Shown here: positions 1 to 5,304 of the stretch, piece after piece
Position numbering within the stretch: position 1 is the stretch's first letter
Layout of the letters: each line of letters begins with the position of its first letter
From: Pseudomonadota bacterium
Lineage (GTDB): Bacteria; Myxococcota; Polyangia; Polyangiales; Polyangiaceae
Length of the DNA: 7,868 nt
Reading direction: 5' to 3'
Assembly: GCA_023419055.1 (NCBI GenBank)
Contig: JAEZYO010000509.1
Span: 1-7,868 of the forward strand
Position numbers and translations under genes: made by a program
Notes under the pieces: generated by a model
Databases searched by the model: none
The model's input: the letters and a program-made list of their open reading frames with translations, nothing else
What the model was told of the DNA's origin: nothing

Positions 1-44
1 CAGATGCACCTCACGCAGTCGGCCACGCGAGCGTGCACGGAGGA

Positions 45-647
45 TCAGCATACGGGCGCGCTAACAAGTGCCCACGCAGGTGGCTCGACGTACCGGCGCG
101 CCACGCGTCCCTCCGACGCACGCACCACGAGCTCTGCGTCGCGCTCATCTACCGAGTTGTCGTAAATGTAGAAGCGGTCGACTTCAGAAGCGATCGCTGC
201 GGCGTTGGCGATCGAGCGGCCCCAGCGATCGATGATCTTCCGGATGGGGACTTCGTGACCGCCTTCGAGTACTCGACGGGCGACTCGAGCCGCGTTGATC
301 TCCGGGCTGTTCGTTCCGACGAAGAAGATCCGGACGAAATAGCCCGCCGAAGTCGCACGTCGAACGAACTCTGGCTTGTCGGGCGCCGAGAACACGGTCT
401 CGAATGCGAGACTGCGCCCTGCCCCCAGGCATGCTTCCCGGCGCTGTTCAGCGATTCGAGCGGCTTCCAGCACAGCCTTTGGATCGTTCCAGTCACCGAG
501 CTCCCGCTGCGCGATCAGATCCGGGTTGATGTACTCGCAACCCTCGAACCACTCGTGCGCGAGCCCCCGATCGGTGATGGTCGTTTTCCCGGCCCCGTTG
601 GGACCGGCGACGACTAGCAGTCGGGGTCGTGCGGACCCGTCGGTCAT
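45..647 (-). CDS. Zeta-toxin family kinase (toxin of a type II TA pair)
   Basis: This is a 200-residue P-loop protein. Residues 9-22 form a beta-strand plus Walker A (GPNGAGKT, 15-22). The segment INPDLIA (40-46), the FETVFS strand (82-87), the arginine-rich RVARRVLEGGHEVP stretch (121-134) and YDN (162-164) occur in the order seen in short chromosomal zeta toxins. Family knowledge: zeta toxins phosphorylate UDP-N-acetylglucosamine or related sugar nucleotides and so block cell-wall synthesis; the exact substrate here is unknown. The start ATG at 647 overlaps the stop of the upstream small gene as ATGA. No convincing Shine-Dalgarno lies before it, so translation is probably coupled to the antitoxin. 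The length is normal for the compact, kinase-only form. All key motifs look intact, so the toxin is probably functional. It sits at the inferred right end of an integrated element, where such pairs often act as stabilisers. Alternative: a non-toxic AAA-type kinase of the same fold. Confidence 0.85.
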   Translation of the reverse strand: MTDGSARPRLLVVAGPNGAGKTTITDRGLAHEWFEGCEYINPDLIAQRELGDWNDPKAVLEAARIAEQRREACLGAGRSLAFETVFSAPDKPEFVRRATSAGYFVRIFFVGTNSPEINAARVARRVLEGGHEVPIRKIIDRWGRSIANAAAIASEVDRFYIYDNSVDERDAELVVRASEGRVARRYVEPPAWALVSAPVC

Positions 648-838
648 TGGGAACTGCGGGGCCGCCTGGGTCGGCTGTTCTCACGACCAAACCGACGTGC
701 CTCCTCGAGCCTGGCCGCGATCCAAGCGTCCGCGATCGCTCGACGGCGCACGGCAGCCTCCCGCGCCTCGCGCATGACGAGCGCCAGCTCCTCGTCGGTC
801 GGCTCGGTGTCGGGGGCCATCAGATCGCGCGGTTTCAT
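644..838 (-). CDS. Small antitoxin-like protein paired with the zeta toxin
   Basis: This is a 64-residue charged protein: an N-terminal acidic stretch (PDTEPTDEEL, about 9-18), then a likely helix rich in Arg, Ala and Glu (VMREAREAAVRRRAIADAWIAARLEEARR, 21-49), and a basic Pro/Arg tail. It has no obvious DNA-binding fold and no membrane segment. The call rests on context: it lies directly upstream of the zeta toxin, is read first, and its TGA overlaps the toxin ATG by four bases, the usual order for a type II antitoxin. Short proteins of this helical kind upstream of zeta-like kinases are known to bind and block the kinase; that this one does so is inference. A weak GGGG ribosome-binding stretch lies before the ATG at 838. 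An internal ATG at 820 (MAPD) is an alternative start. A decayed second copy of its 5' portion lies at 1322-1389. Confidence 0.65.
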   Translation of the reverse strand: MKPRDLMAPDTEPTDEELALVMREAREAAVRRRAIADAWIAARLEEARRFGRENSRPRRPRSSQ

Positions 839-989
839 GAGACCCCGGTAGCCTAGCAGAGCGGCCGAGGTGACCCCAACTGCGGCCGTCCTGTCCTCTT
901 CTGTCCACTCCTGACCCTCGCCTCCGAAGCGCGTTTCGAACCAGAAGCCGAAAACTTTCCGCTGATTCGCGCCTCCCGCCCACCGGTCG

Positions 990-1034
990 CTCTTAATCCG
1001 TTGGCTTCAGGTTCAAGTCCTGAATGGCCCACCA
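990..1034 (+). other. 3' fragment of tRNA-Lys(CTT), putative attachment site (attR)
   Basis: The fragment matches the 3' half of a tRNA position by position. Anticodon loop CTCTTAA (990-996) has anticodon CTT at 992-994. The 3' side of the anticodon stem is 997-1001 and the variable loop 1002-1006. A perfect 5-bp T-stem (1007-1011 with 1019-1023) encloses the loop TTCAAGT. The acceptor strand ATGGCCC is 1024-1030, followed by discriminator A1031 and an encoded CCA (1032-1034). The bases to the left cannot form the 5' anticodon stem, D-arm or acceptor strand, so no complete tRNA is present. Tyrosine-recombinase elements often cross over in the anticodon loop and leave just such a displaced 3' end at the far side of the insert. 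With this orientation the element would extend leftward, with an intact tRNA-Lys beyond it. Alternative: a tRNA cut by a simple deletion. Confidence 0.8.
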
Positions 1035-1039
1035 GGTCG

Positions 1040-1069
1040 AAGAGCGGACCCCACACGGTCCGCTCTTTT
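1040..1069 (+). terminator. Rho-independent terminator downstream of the tRNA fragment
   Basis: A perfect 11-bp GC-rich stem (1040-1050 with 1057-1067) encloses the 6-base loop CCACAC, and a short T-run covers 1066-1069. It starts six bases after the CCA of the tRNA-Lys fragment, so it was most likely the original terminator of that tRNA gene. The reverse strand has no U-run after the stem, so it reads as a plus-strand terminator. Confidence 0.8.
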
Positions 1070-1085
1070 GCATTTGTGGAAACGT

Positions 1086-1316
1086 TCGCCGAAGGACGAG
1101 CTTAGCCTTGCCGTTGAAGCCCTCGACGCGGGCGTTGGTGAGGCGGCAGAGGAAGTAGGCGAGCACCTCGCGACGCCAGCGAAGGAGGGTCGCGCGGAGC
1201 GTCGGATCCCCGGGTAGCGGCGAGTAGGCCATCGCGTCAGTCAGGCGGATGAGGGCCTTGCTGGCGCGACGGTGACCGCGGATGCGATAGAGGCGCTCGA
1301 TAGCATCGGGCCACGG
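1086..1316 (-). pseudogene. ISL3-family transposase, C-terminal remnant
   Basis: The minus-strand translation contains a stretch typical of the end of the ISL3-family DDE transposase: AIERLYRIRG, then a variable helix, LLRWRREVLAYF, and RLTNARVEGFNGKAKLVLRR, whose EGFN carries the last catalytic acidic residue. About 77 codons remain of a protein that is normally 400 or more residues long. Similarity stops right after the double Arg, where the family would continue with a GYR/GFR-type segment; beyond it the frame merely reads through the terminator and the antisense of the tRNA fragment. Upstream the frame runs into the decayed antitoxin copy. The remnant has lost both ends and cannot transpose. 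The ISL3 assignment is from family memory and is fairly sure. Confidence 0.75.
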
Positions 1317-1321
1317 TGCCC

Positions 1322-1389
1322 CGGCAGCCTCACGAGCTACTCGCATGACGAGCGAGCTCTTCATCGGTCAGGTCGGCGTCCGGGGGCAG
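1322..1389 (-). pseudogene. Decayed second copy of the antitoxin 5' region
   Basis: Aligned by eye with 751-820 inside the intact antitoxin gene, this segment matches at about 55 of 68 positions with one 2-base gap. Its translation starts LPPDADLTDEEL, matching MAPDTEPTDEEL in the intact protein. After the 2-base deletion the frame shifts and then reads ALVMRVAREAA, matching ALVMREAREAA. There is no start codon at the corresponding place (CTG replaces ATG), and an in-frame TAG lies a little upstream. Similarity fades into the ISL3 transposase remnant at about 1320. It is therefore a dead fragment of a related antitoxin gene in the same orientation, lying outside the tRNA fragment and terminator. 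Confidence 0.7.
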
Positions 1390-1438
1390 CGAGGAGCGCG
1401 CTCGGAGGCGCTAGGTCTCATGACAAACCTGGCGCTGA

Positions 1439-1467
1439 TTGCGTTGCTTCCTGCACCTCGGTACCAT
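1439..1467 (+). promoter_or_regulatory. Possible promoter of the lipoprotein gene
   Basis: TTGCGT (1439-1444) and TACCAT (1462-1467) are separated by 17 bases, a sigma-70-like arrangement with 4 of 6 matches in the -10 box. Transcription would begin at or next to the ATG at 1475, which fits the lack of a Shine-Dalgarno there and suggests a leaderless transcript. The boxes are weak and the call is tentative. Confidence 0.3.
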
Positions 1468-1474
1468 CTGACCG

Positions 1475-2740
1475 ATGGGAAAAGGTGCAACGGGCGCTCG
1501 AAGGTTGTTGGGACCGGTGGTCGCGGCTCTGCTGTCATCATGTAGCGCACCGGATAGTGACTCCAGCGCACCCGATGGCAGCAGTCCCGGAGGTTCGGGA
1601 GGTTCGAGCAGTCTCGGAGGTTCGGGAGGTTCGAGCGGTCTCGGAGGTTCGGGAGACGGCGAATCAGGAGGTTCGGGAAGTCCCGGAGGTTTGGGAAGTC
1701 CCGGAGGTTCGGGAGAAGCCGGATCCGGCGCCGTGGACCTCAGCGAATGCACGTTGCAACCGCTCTCCTTCGGCGCGGTGGATGCCGACTACTCTGGTTC
1801 CCTCGATCTCATCGTCGCGGTAGGCGGCAGCAACGTCCATGTCCTCGATCCCGCGACCCTTGCCGTGACGAACGTTGAGTTGCCGCTGGAAGGTTCGTCG
1901 ATTTCGGTCGGCCCCGACGGTCTCTCCGCGGCGGTTTCTCACGCTGGCTCGATCTCGATTGTGGATCTTGTTGCGAACTCTGTCGCGAAAACGATCTCGA
2001 CGTCCACAATCGAGGCGGGCGACGTCGTCATGGCCAACAACGGCTACGCCTATTTGATTCCAGCGTACGGAGACCCTGTGCGCGTTCACAGCGTCGAACT
2101 AGCGAGTGGAGTGGATCACAGCAGCGGTGGTGGCGACGTCGCGGCGGGAAGTCTTGCCAAGCTGCATCCAGCTAGCGGCATCCTCTACGGGGTCGAGCAC
2201 ATCAGTACATGGAACTTGCTGCGCTGGGACCTTTCTGACGACGTTGCCGCGGGGCCGGCACGTCCTGGCGATGTCCCGGGGGCCCCTGACGCTCCTGCCG
2301 GCTCACTGTGCGGCGACCTGTGGCTGGACACGACCGGGGAACAGCTCGTCACCGGCTGCGGTGGTGTGTTTCGCACCGCCCCCGGGGCTCCCGACGATTT
2401 AACCGGCATAGGCGTCTTCGAAGACATCGTACCGTCCGATCCCGTCGATGTTCGCTACCGATCGATGGCTCACGTTGCCAGCAAAGATCGCTGGTACGCG
2501 ATACCCGGACAACAATACCTCAGTCCGGCGGGCGAGGAGCGAGAGGTTTCAATCGACGTCTTCGACGCCAACTCGTTGACCTTGCAGGCAACGCTGTCGC
2601 TGCCCTGCCTCGCCTCCGAATCGAATGGGCTCAAAGCTCGCGGAAGCTTCGTGTTCGCATCAGCCGACGGCACCAGCATCTACGTGCTAGCCGAGCCCCT
2701 CAATCAACCGTTGGGCCTCGCAGTGTTCGAGGTCGAGTGA
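1475..2740 (+). CDS. Secreted lipoprotein, predicted YVTN-like beta-propeller
   Basis: The 421-residue protein starts with a lipoprotein signal peptide: basic GARR (7-10), a hydrophobic core (11-20) and lipobox LSSC with lipidated Cys23. Ser24 at +2 is compatible with outer-membrane sorting. Residues 36-86 form a Gly/Ser linker encoded by DNA repeats. From about residue 88 onward there are repeated short beta-rich blocks such as LIVAVGGSNVHVLDPATLAV, SISVGPDGLSAAVSHAGSISIVDL and VSIDVFDANSLTLQATL, in the style of surface beta-propellers of the YVTN/Lactonase type. No catalytic motif is visible, so a binding, adhesion or structural role at the cell surface is the most that can be suggested. 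Dead transposase remnants flank it on both sides and it appears to be a single-gene unit. I saw no clear terminator after the TGA at 2740. The lipoprotein call is strong; the propeller call is inference. Confidence 0.8.
   Translation: MGKGATGARRLLGPVVAALLSSCSAPDSDSSAPDGSSPGGSGGSSSLGGSGGSSGLGGSGDGESGGSGSPGGLGSPGGSGEAGSGAVDLSECTLQPLSFGAVDADYSGSLDLIVAVGGSNVHVLDPATLAVTNVELPLEGSSISVGPDGLSAAVSHAGSISIVDLVANSVAKTISTSTIEAGDVVMANNGYAYLIPAYGDPVRVHSVELASGVDHSSGGGDVAAGSLAKLHPASGILYGVEHISTWNLLRWDLSDDVAAGPARPGDVPGAPDAPAGSLCGDLWLDTTGEQLVTGCGGVFRTAPGAPDDLTGIGVFEDIVPSDPVDVRYRSMAHVASKDRWYAIPGQQYLSPAGEEREVSIDVFDANSLTLQATLSLPCLASESNGLKARGSFVFASADGTSIYVLAEPLNQPLGLAVFEVE
1589..1720 (+). repeat. In-frame tandem repeat coding the Gly/Ser linker
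   Basis: There are two nearly identical 27-base units (1589-1615 and 1616-1642, one base different), a degenerate 24-base unit (1643-1666) and three 18-base units (1667-1684, 1685-1702, 1703-1720). All begin with GGAGGTTCGG or a one-base variant. Every unit is a multiple of three, so copy-number changes keep the lipoprotein frame and only lengthen or shorten the linker after the lipidated cysteine. Confidence 0.85.
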
Positions 2741-3054
2741 CAGCGCGCCTGCGGCACTCACCTCGTAGTCTAAAATCCGTGAGCATGAATCTCGAGTTCT
2801 GCCAGCTTCCTGAGCAGCTCGCTCGCGGTATCGCGGCGCGCGCCGGCTCCACATCATTGTCGAAAACTACGGAATTCATTTGGGTGCAGTCCCCGAACTG
2901 CTGACGGAAAACAAAGCGATCTCGGCGCTTCGGGTGAGTTTCCTCCCGACCACTCGGAGCGTCTCGATCGCTTAGCGCCGGCGGGTTGAAGGTAGGGGCT
3001 CAGTTCCGGCAGATATCCGGTTGCTAAACATGAACACCAACCGGAAAGAACCCC
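2741..3054. other. Gap without an intact gene
   Basis: These 314 bases separate the lipoprotein stop from the broken ISKra4-like transposase. I found no tRNA, convincing terminator or inverted-repeat IS end here. The only coding-like signal is a possible frameshifted small gene in its first two thirds (2785-2975). The last part is the leader of the transposase remnant, including a GGAAAG ribosome-binding-like stretch just before the GTG at 3055. Confidence 0.6.
2785..2975 (+). pseudogene. Possible frameshifted remnant of an unknown gene
   Basis: An ATG at 2785 opens a 39-codon frame (MNLEFCQLPEQLARGIAARAG...) that ends at a TGA at 2904. From 2847 a different frame (-1) gives a more protein-like continuation (LHIIVENYGIHLGAVPELL, then TENKAISALRVSFLP) up to a TAG at 2975. 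Joined by one frameshift near 2847, the two halves would make a plausible N-terminal part of a protein of about 63 residues. I do not recognise the family. It could be chance, or a true 39-residue ORF. Confidence 0.25.
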
Positions 3055-3637
3055 GTGGCGAGCAGGATCGAGCGTGCTGAGGCTGAAGTCCAGCGCGCGA
3101 TCGCCGACGCCACGGCCATCGCGAAACGCGAAGGGATCACGCTGGCCGCTGCGGAAGCGGAGCTGTGGACGGCGCTGCTGGCGCTGGGGCGTGCGTTGCT
3201 CGCGCTGATGTTGGCACGTGCCACGGCGCGCTCGCGACCGGCGATCTACGAGCACGACGGCGCGCGCTATGCGCTGGATGCGACGACGGGCCGCAACAGC
3301 AAGGTCGGCACGCTTCGGCAAGGTGAAGTTCTCCAGGGCGTTTGGACGCCGTTTGGGAAGCGCGCAGCTTTCTCGACGCGGCAGCAGTGCCCGACGACGA
3401 CGGCGAGGTGCTGGTCATCCAGGTCGACGGCAGAGGCGCGCCGATGATCACGGCCACGGAGGCCGAGCGCCGCCAGCAGCCGAGGCGAAGGCGGCGCGGC
3501 ACGAAGCGACATGGCCGCCGCAGGCGCCGTCGCAAGCATCCACCCCACGCCGCAAGAAGGGCGACAAGAGCAAGAACGCGAACGTCGCCTTCGTGGGCGT
3601 GCTCTACACGCTGCGCAAGACCCGACACGCCTCGTGA
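3055..3637 (+). pseudogene. ISKra4-like transposase, frameshifted and truncated
   Basis: Starting at GTG 3055 the first frame gives ASRIERAEAEVQRAIADATAIAKREG, then LWTALLALGRALLALMLARATARSRP and YEHDGARYALDATTGRNSKVGT, as in the N-terminus of ISKra4-family transposases. Near 3310 the frame moves to FGKVKFSRAFGRRLG. Near 3355 it moves again, to EARSFLDAAAVPDDDGEVLVIQVDGRGAPMITATE and an Arg-rich stretch. Near 3540 it moves once more, to KKGDKSKNANVAFVGVLYTLRKTR, ending in TGA at 3637. These blocks keep the family order, but in intact members roughly 100 residues separate GRRxG from EARxFL; here they adjoin, implying an internal deletion. The C-terminal catalytic half is gone. A GGAAAG stretch at 3041-3050 could be the old ribosome-binding site. 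I could not find terminal inverted repeats. Dead copy; family call fairly sure from the VLVIQVDGRGAP and KKSKNA-type motifs. Confidence 0.7.
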
Positions 3638-3684
3638 GGATGCCTTCGGCTTCGGTTGTGATGCGCCGAAGCATCACTTCGACC

Positions 3685-4518
3685 TCAGGGCGCTTCCGCC
3701 ACGAGGATCACGGTGCTTGGTTGCGCGTTGGCTCGTGTTGGAGGCTTCGTGTCGAGGCCCAACTGGCGGAGCTTTCCTTCGAGGCTTTCGATGCGCGGGA
3801 AACGGTACGTCGGATCACGGAACCGCTCCGGTATGTCGTCGCCATCTGGTCGGAAGGCGAGCACGAGCTTGCCTCCCGGCGTGAGCGCCGCCGCGAGCTT
3901 GGCGAGGACGGCATCCACGTCCCGCCAGAAGTAGATGCAGTGCACCGAGGAGATCCGATCGAACTTTGCTCCGTCGAGCGAGACCGTTGCGATGTCACCA
4001 ACGCGGACATCGACCTCACCTCGTCCGACCGCGGGTTGGTTTCGTGAGCGAGCCAGGTTGGCCATGAGCTCCGACACGTCGACGCCGAGAACGTACCCGC
4101 CGTCCGCGCGACGCGAGGCTTCCTGCAACGCGTGTCCCGTGCCGGAGCCGACCTCGAGCACGCGCTGGCCGGGACGCACATCGAGCACGTCGAGAACCTC
4201 CGTGTTCAGGAGGCCGTGTTCGCGAGGCCAGATGAACCCGAGGAGCCGCCCAAAGAGCCCGCTCGGGGAAGACGCCTGCCGGTTGATCGCGCGCGCGATG
4301 CGCACGCGGACCGGAGGTTTCGTGCATTCACCTTTCGGCAGGACGGCACGCTGACCCACGATGTACGTCACCACGGCGCCGAGGATGGTAGCCCCGAAAC
4401 CGATCGTCAGCTCGTTCACCCCCGCAATGCAGCTTCGCGGAATGACGAAGCCGTATCCGACCACGATGGTCGGCACCACGAAGCCTATTAAGGGAATGTA
4501 GGGACGGACTGCGTTCAT
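3685..4518 (-). CDS. Membrane-anchored class I SAM-dependent methyltransferase
   Basis: The protein is 277 residues. Residues 8-27 and about 38-55 are two hydrophobic membrane segments that form a hairpin, followed by a basic linker (58-100) and a Rossmann-like methyltransferase domain. Motif I is VLEVGSGTGHAL (120-131). The acidic loop after beta-2 is VLGVDVSE (143-150), VRVGDIATVSL (171-181) covers beta-3/motif II, FDRISSVHCIYFW (186-198) is motif IV, and LTPGGKLVLAFRP (212-224) is the post-motif strand typical of the UbiE/Methyltransf_11 group. Stand-alone domains of this group are about 200 residues and lack the membrane hairpin, so a hydrophobic or membrane-proximal substrate is likely; the substrate is not identifiable. 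The start is sure: AAGGAG/GAAGG precedes the ATG at 4518, which overlaps the TetR stop as ATGA. It is co-transcribed with, and presumably controlled by, that TetR protein. Confidence 0.85.
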   Translation of the reverse strand: MNAVRPYIPLIGFVVPTIVVGYGFVIPRSCIAGVNELTIGFGATILGAVVTYIVGQRAVLPKGECTKPPVRVRIARAINRQASSPSGLFGRLLGFIWPREHGLLNTEVLDVLDVRPGQRVLEVGSGTGHALQEASRRADGGYVLGVDVSELMANLARSRNQPAVGRGEVDVRVGDIATVSLDGAKFDRISSVHCIYFWRDVDAVLAKLAAALTPGGKLVLAFRPDGDDIPERFRDPTYRFPRIESLEGKLRQLGLDTKPPTRANAQPSTVILVAEAP

Positions 4519-5222
4519 CGGACCTTCTCCTTTGCGTAGGCGTGCACCAGCATGTCGACGATGGCGCTCTCCACGGCGTCATCGGAGAACGAGCACGGCG
4601 ATGCGTCCCGAGGCATGTGAATCGCCCAGAGCGCGATGGTCTCGAGCACCATCCGCGCTGCGAGCTGCACATCCGGGATCCGACGCATCTTGCCTTCCGC
4701 CACACTCTTCTCGAGGTAGGAAGCGAGAAGCGCCAACGGGCCGTCCCGGCCCTGCTCGAACCACACCGACGCGAGCTCGGGATGATCGAGAGCGCAACGA
4801 TCGATGAGCTTCAGGGCGCAGCGGTTCCGCAGCATGCGGCGGTAGAGGTCGCGAACGATGCTCTCGAACTCGTCCGATATCGGGCGACCGCCCTTTGTCC
4901 TCGACAGGACCTCGAGGAGCTTGAGCTCGCGCGCCTCTTCCATCAGGCGGGTCTGAACGTATTTGACCGTGCTGTCTGACGCTGGCGTCGGCACCGGGAG
5001 CACGCTCGGGTCAGGCAGGGGGACCTGGCCGTCGGCAAAGCGAACCGCCGCATCGAACAAGGCCTCCTTCGACTCGACGTACCCGTAGAGCGTGCCCTTC
5101 GCGACACCGAGCGCCTCGGCGACGTCGGACATCTGCGTGAGGCGGTAGCCGCGAGTGACGAAGGTGTTCGTTGCTACTTCGATGAGCTGAGCGAACCTGC
5201 TCTCGGGGATCGCACGTGCCAC
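4515..5222 (-). CDS. TetR/AcrR-family transcriptional regulator
   Basis: The protein has 235 residues. The N-terminal helix-turn-helix (about 10-55) shows the TetR pattern: IEVATNTFVTRGYRLTQMSDVAEALGVAKGTLYGYVESKEALFDAAV, with the recognition helix near 41-48. The rest is a helical ligand-binding and dimerisation domain without recognisable substrate features. The start is a GTG at 5222; the next in-frame Met is residue 31, inside the HTH, and no Shine-Dalgarno precedes the GTG. A promoter placed 6-7 bases before it makes a leaderless mRNA likely. The gene overlaps the methyltransferase by ATGA and is divergent from the ArsR-rhodanese operon. A palindrome inside its own promoter indicates autorepression, with possible control of the rightward operon too. 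The ligand is unknown; a methyltransferase substrate or sulfur-linked toxic compound would fit the context (inference). Confidence 0.9.
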   Translation of the reverse strand: MARAIPESRFAQLIEVATNTFVTRGYRLTQMSDVAEALGVAKGTLYGYVESKEALFDAAVRFADGQVPLPDPSVLPVPTPASDSTVKYVQTRLMEEARELKLLEVLSRTKGGRPISDEFESIVRDLYRRMLRNRCALKLIDRCALDHPELASVWFEQGRDGPLALLASYLEKSVAEGKMRRIPDVQLAARMVLETIALWAIHMPRDASPCSFSDDAVESAIVDMLVHAYAKEKVR

Positions 5223-5228
5223 CGCCCG

Positions 5229-5256
5229 AAAATAAACGACCGACTGGGTCAGTCAA
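5229..5256 (-). promoter_or_regulatory. Promoter of the TetR-methyltransferase operon
   Basis: On the minus strand, -35 TTGACT (complement of 5251-5256) and -10 TATTTT (complement of 5229-5234) are separated by 16 bases. Transcription would start near 5222-5223, at the GTG codon itself, which agrees with the absence of a ribosome-binding site. The TetR-type palindrome fills most of the spacer and overlaps the -35 box. Confidence 0.6.
5238..5254. promoter_or_regulatory. Putative TetR operator palindrome
   Basis: A 17-bp near-palindrome made of GACCGAC, TGG and GTCAGTC has 6 of 7 complementary arm positions, with a GAC/GTC repeat inside each arm. GACTGAC/GGTCAGTC arrays are common operators of proteobacterial TetR regulators. 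It covers the spacer and -35 of the TetR promoter, so binding should block polymerase. It lies about 50 bases upstream of the ArsR-rhodanese start and may affect that side as well. Confidence 0.65.
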
Positions 5257-5275
5257 CAAATCAAATGCTTGACTA

Positions 5276-5293
5276 TTCAAGTATACAGTTGAA
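5276..5293. promoter_or_regulatory. Putative ArsR-type operator
   Basis: TTCAA (5276-5280) and TTGAA (5289-5293) form a perfect inverted repeat with an 8-base spacer containing the small palindrome GTATAC. A second TTGAA follows at 5297-5301, and CTTGA-N4-TCAAG overlaps on the left (5268-5281). AT-rich inverted repeats close to the start codon are the normal sites of ArsR/SmtB repressors. The site lies 12 bases before the ATG, and TATACA (5282-5287) may be the -10 box; a matching -35 is not clear. Confidence 0.55.
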
Positions 5294-5304
5294 CTCTTGA
5301 ACAC

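Noticed and set aside
33..617. Plus-strand 194-residue frame opposite the zeta toxin
   Set aside because: It lacks recognisable motifs, whereas the minus strand has an ordered zeta kinase with Walker A and ATGA coupling.
993..1364. Continuous 123-residue minus-strand frame as an intact gene
   Set aside because: It starts in the decayed antitoxin copy, passes through the ISL3 remnant and ends antisense to the terminator and tRNA fragment; the C-terminal WAIQDLNLKP is only the reverse reading of tRNA 3' sequence.
1589..1720. Repeat array as CRISPR
   Set aside because: Units are adjacent, have no spacers, are multiples of three and code a Gly/Ser linker in frame.
1272..1823. Plus-strand frame with EVREVRAV-type repeats
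   Set aside because: It is an out-of-frame reading of the lipoprotein gene's Gly/Ser repeat; the lipoprotein frame has the signal peptide, lipobox and full length.
3639..3675. Bulged hairpin between the transposase remnant and methyltransferase stop
   Set aside because: GATG/CTTCGG pairs with CCGAAG/CATC around a 16-base loop, but there is no T-run on either strand; too weak to call a terminator.
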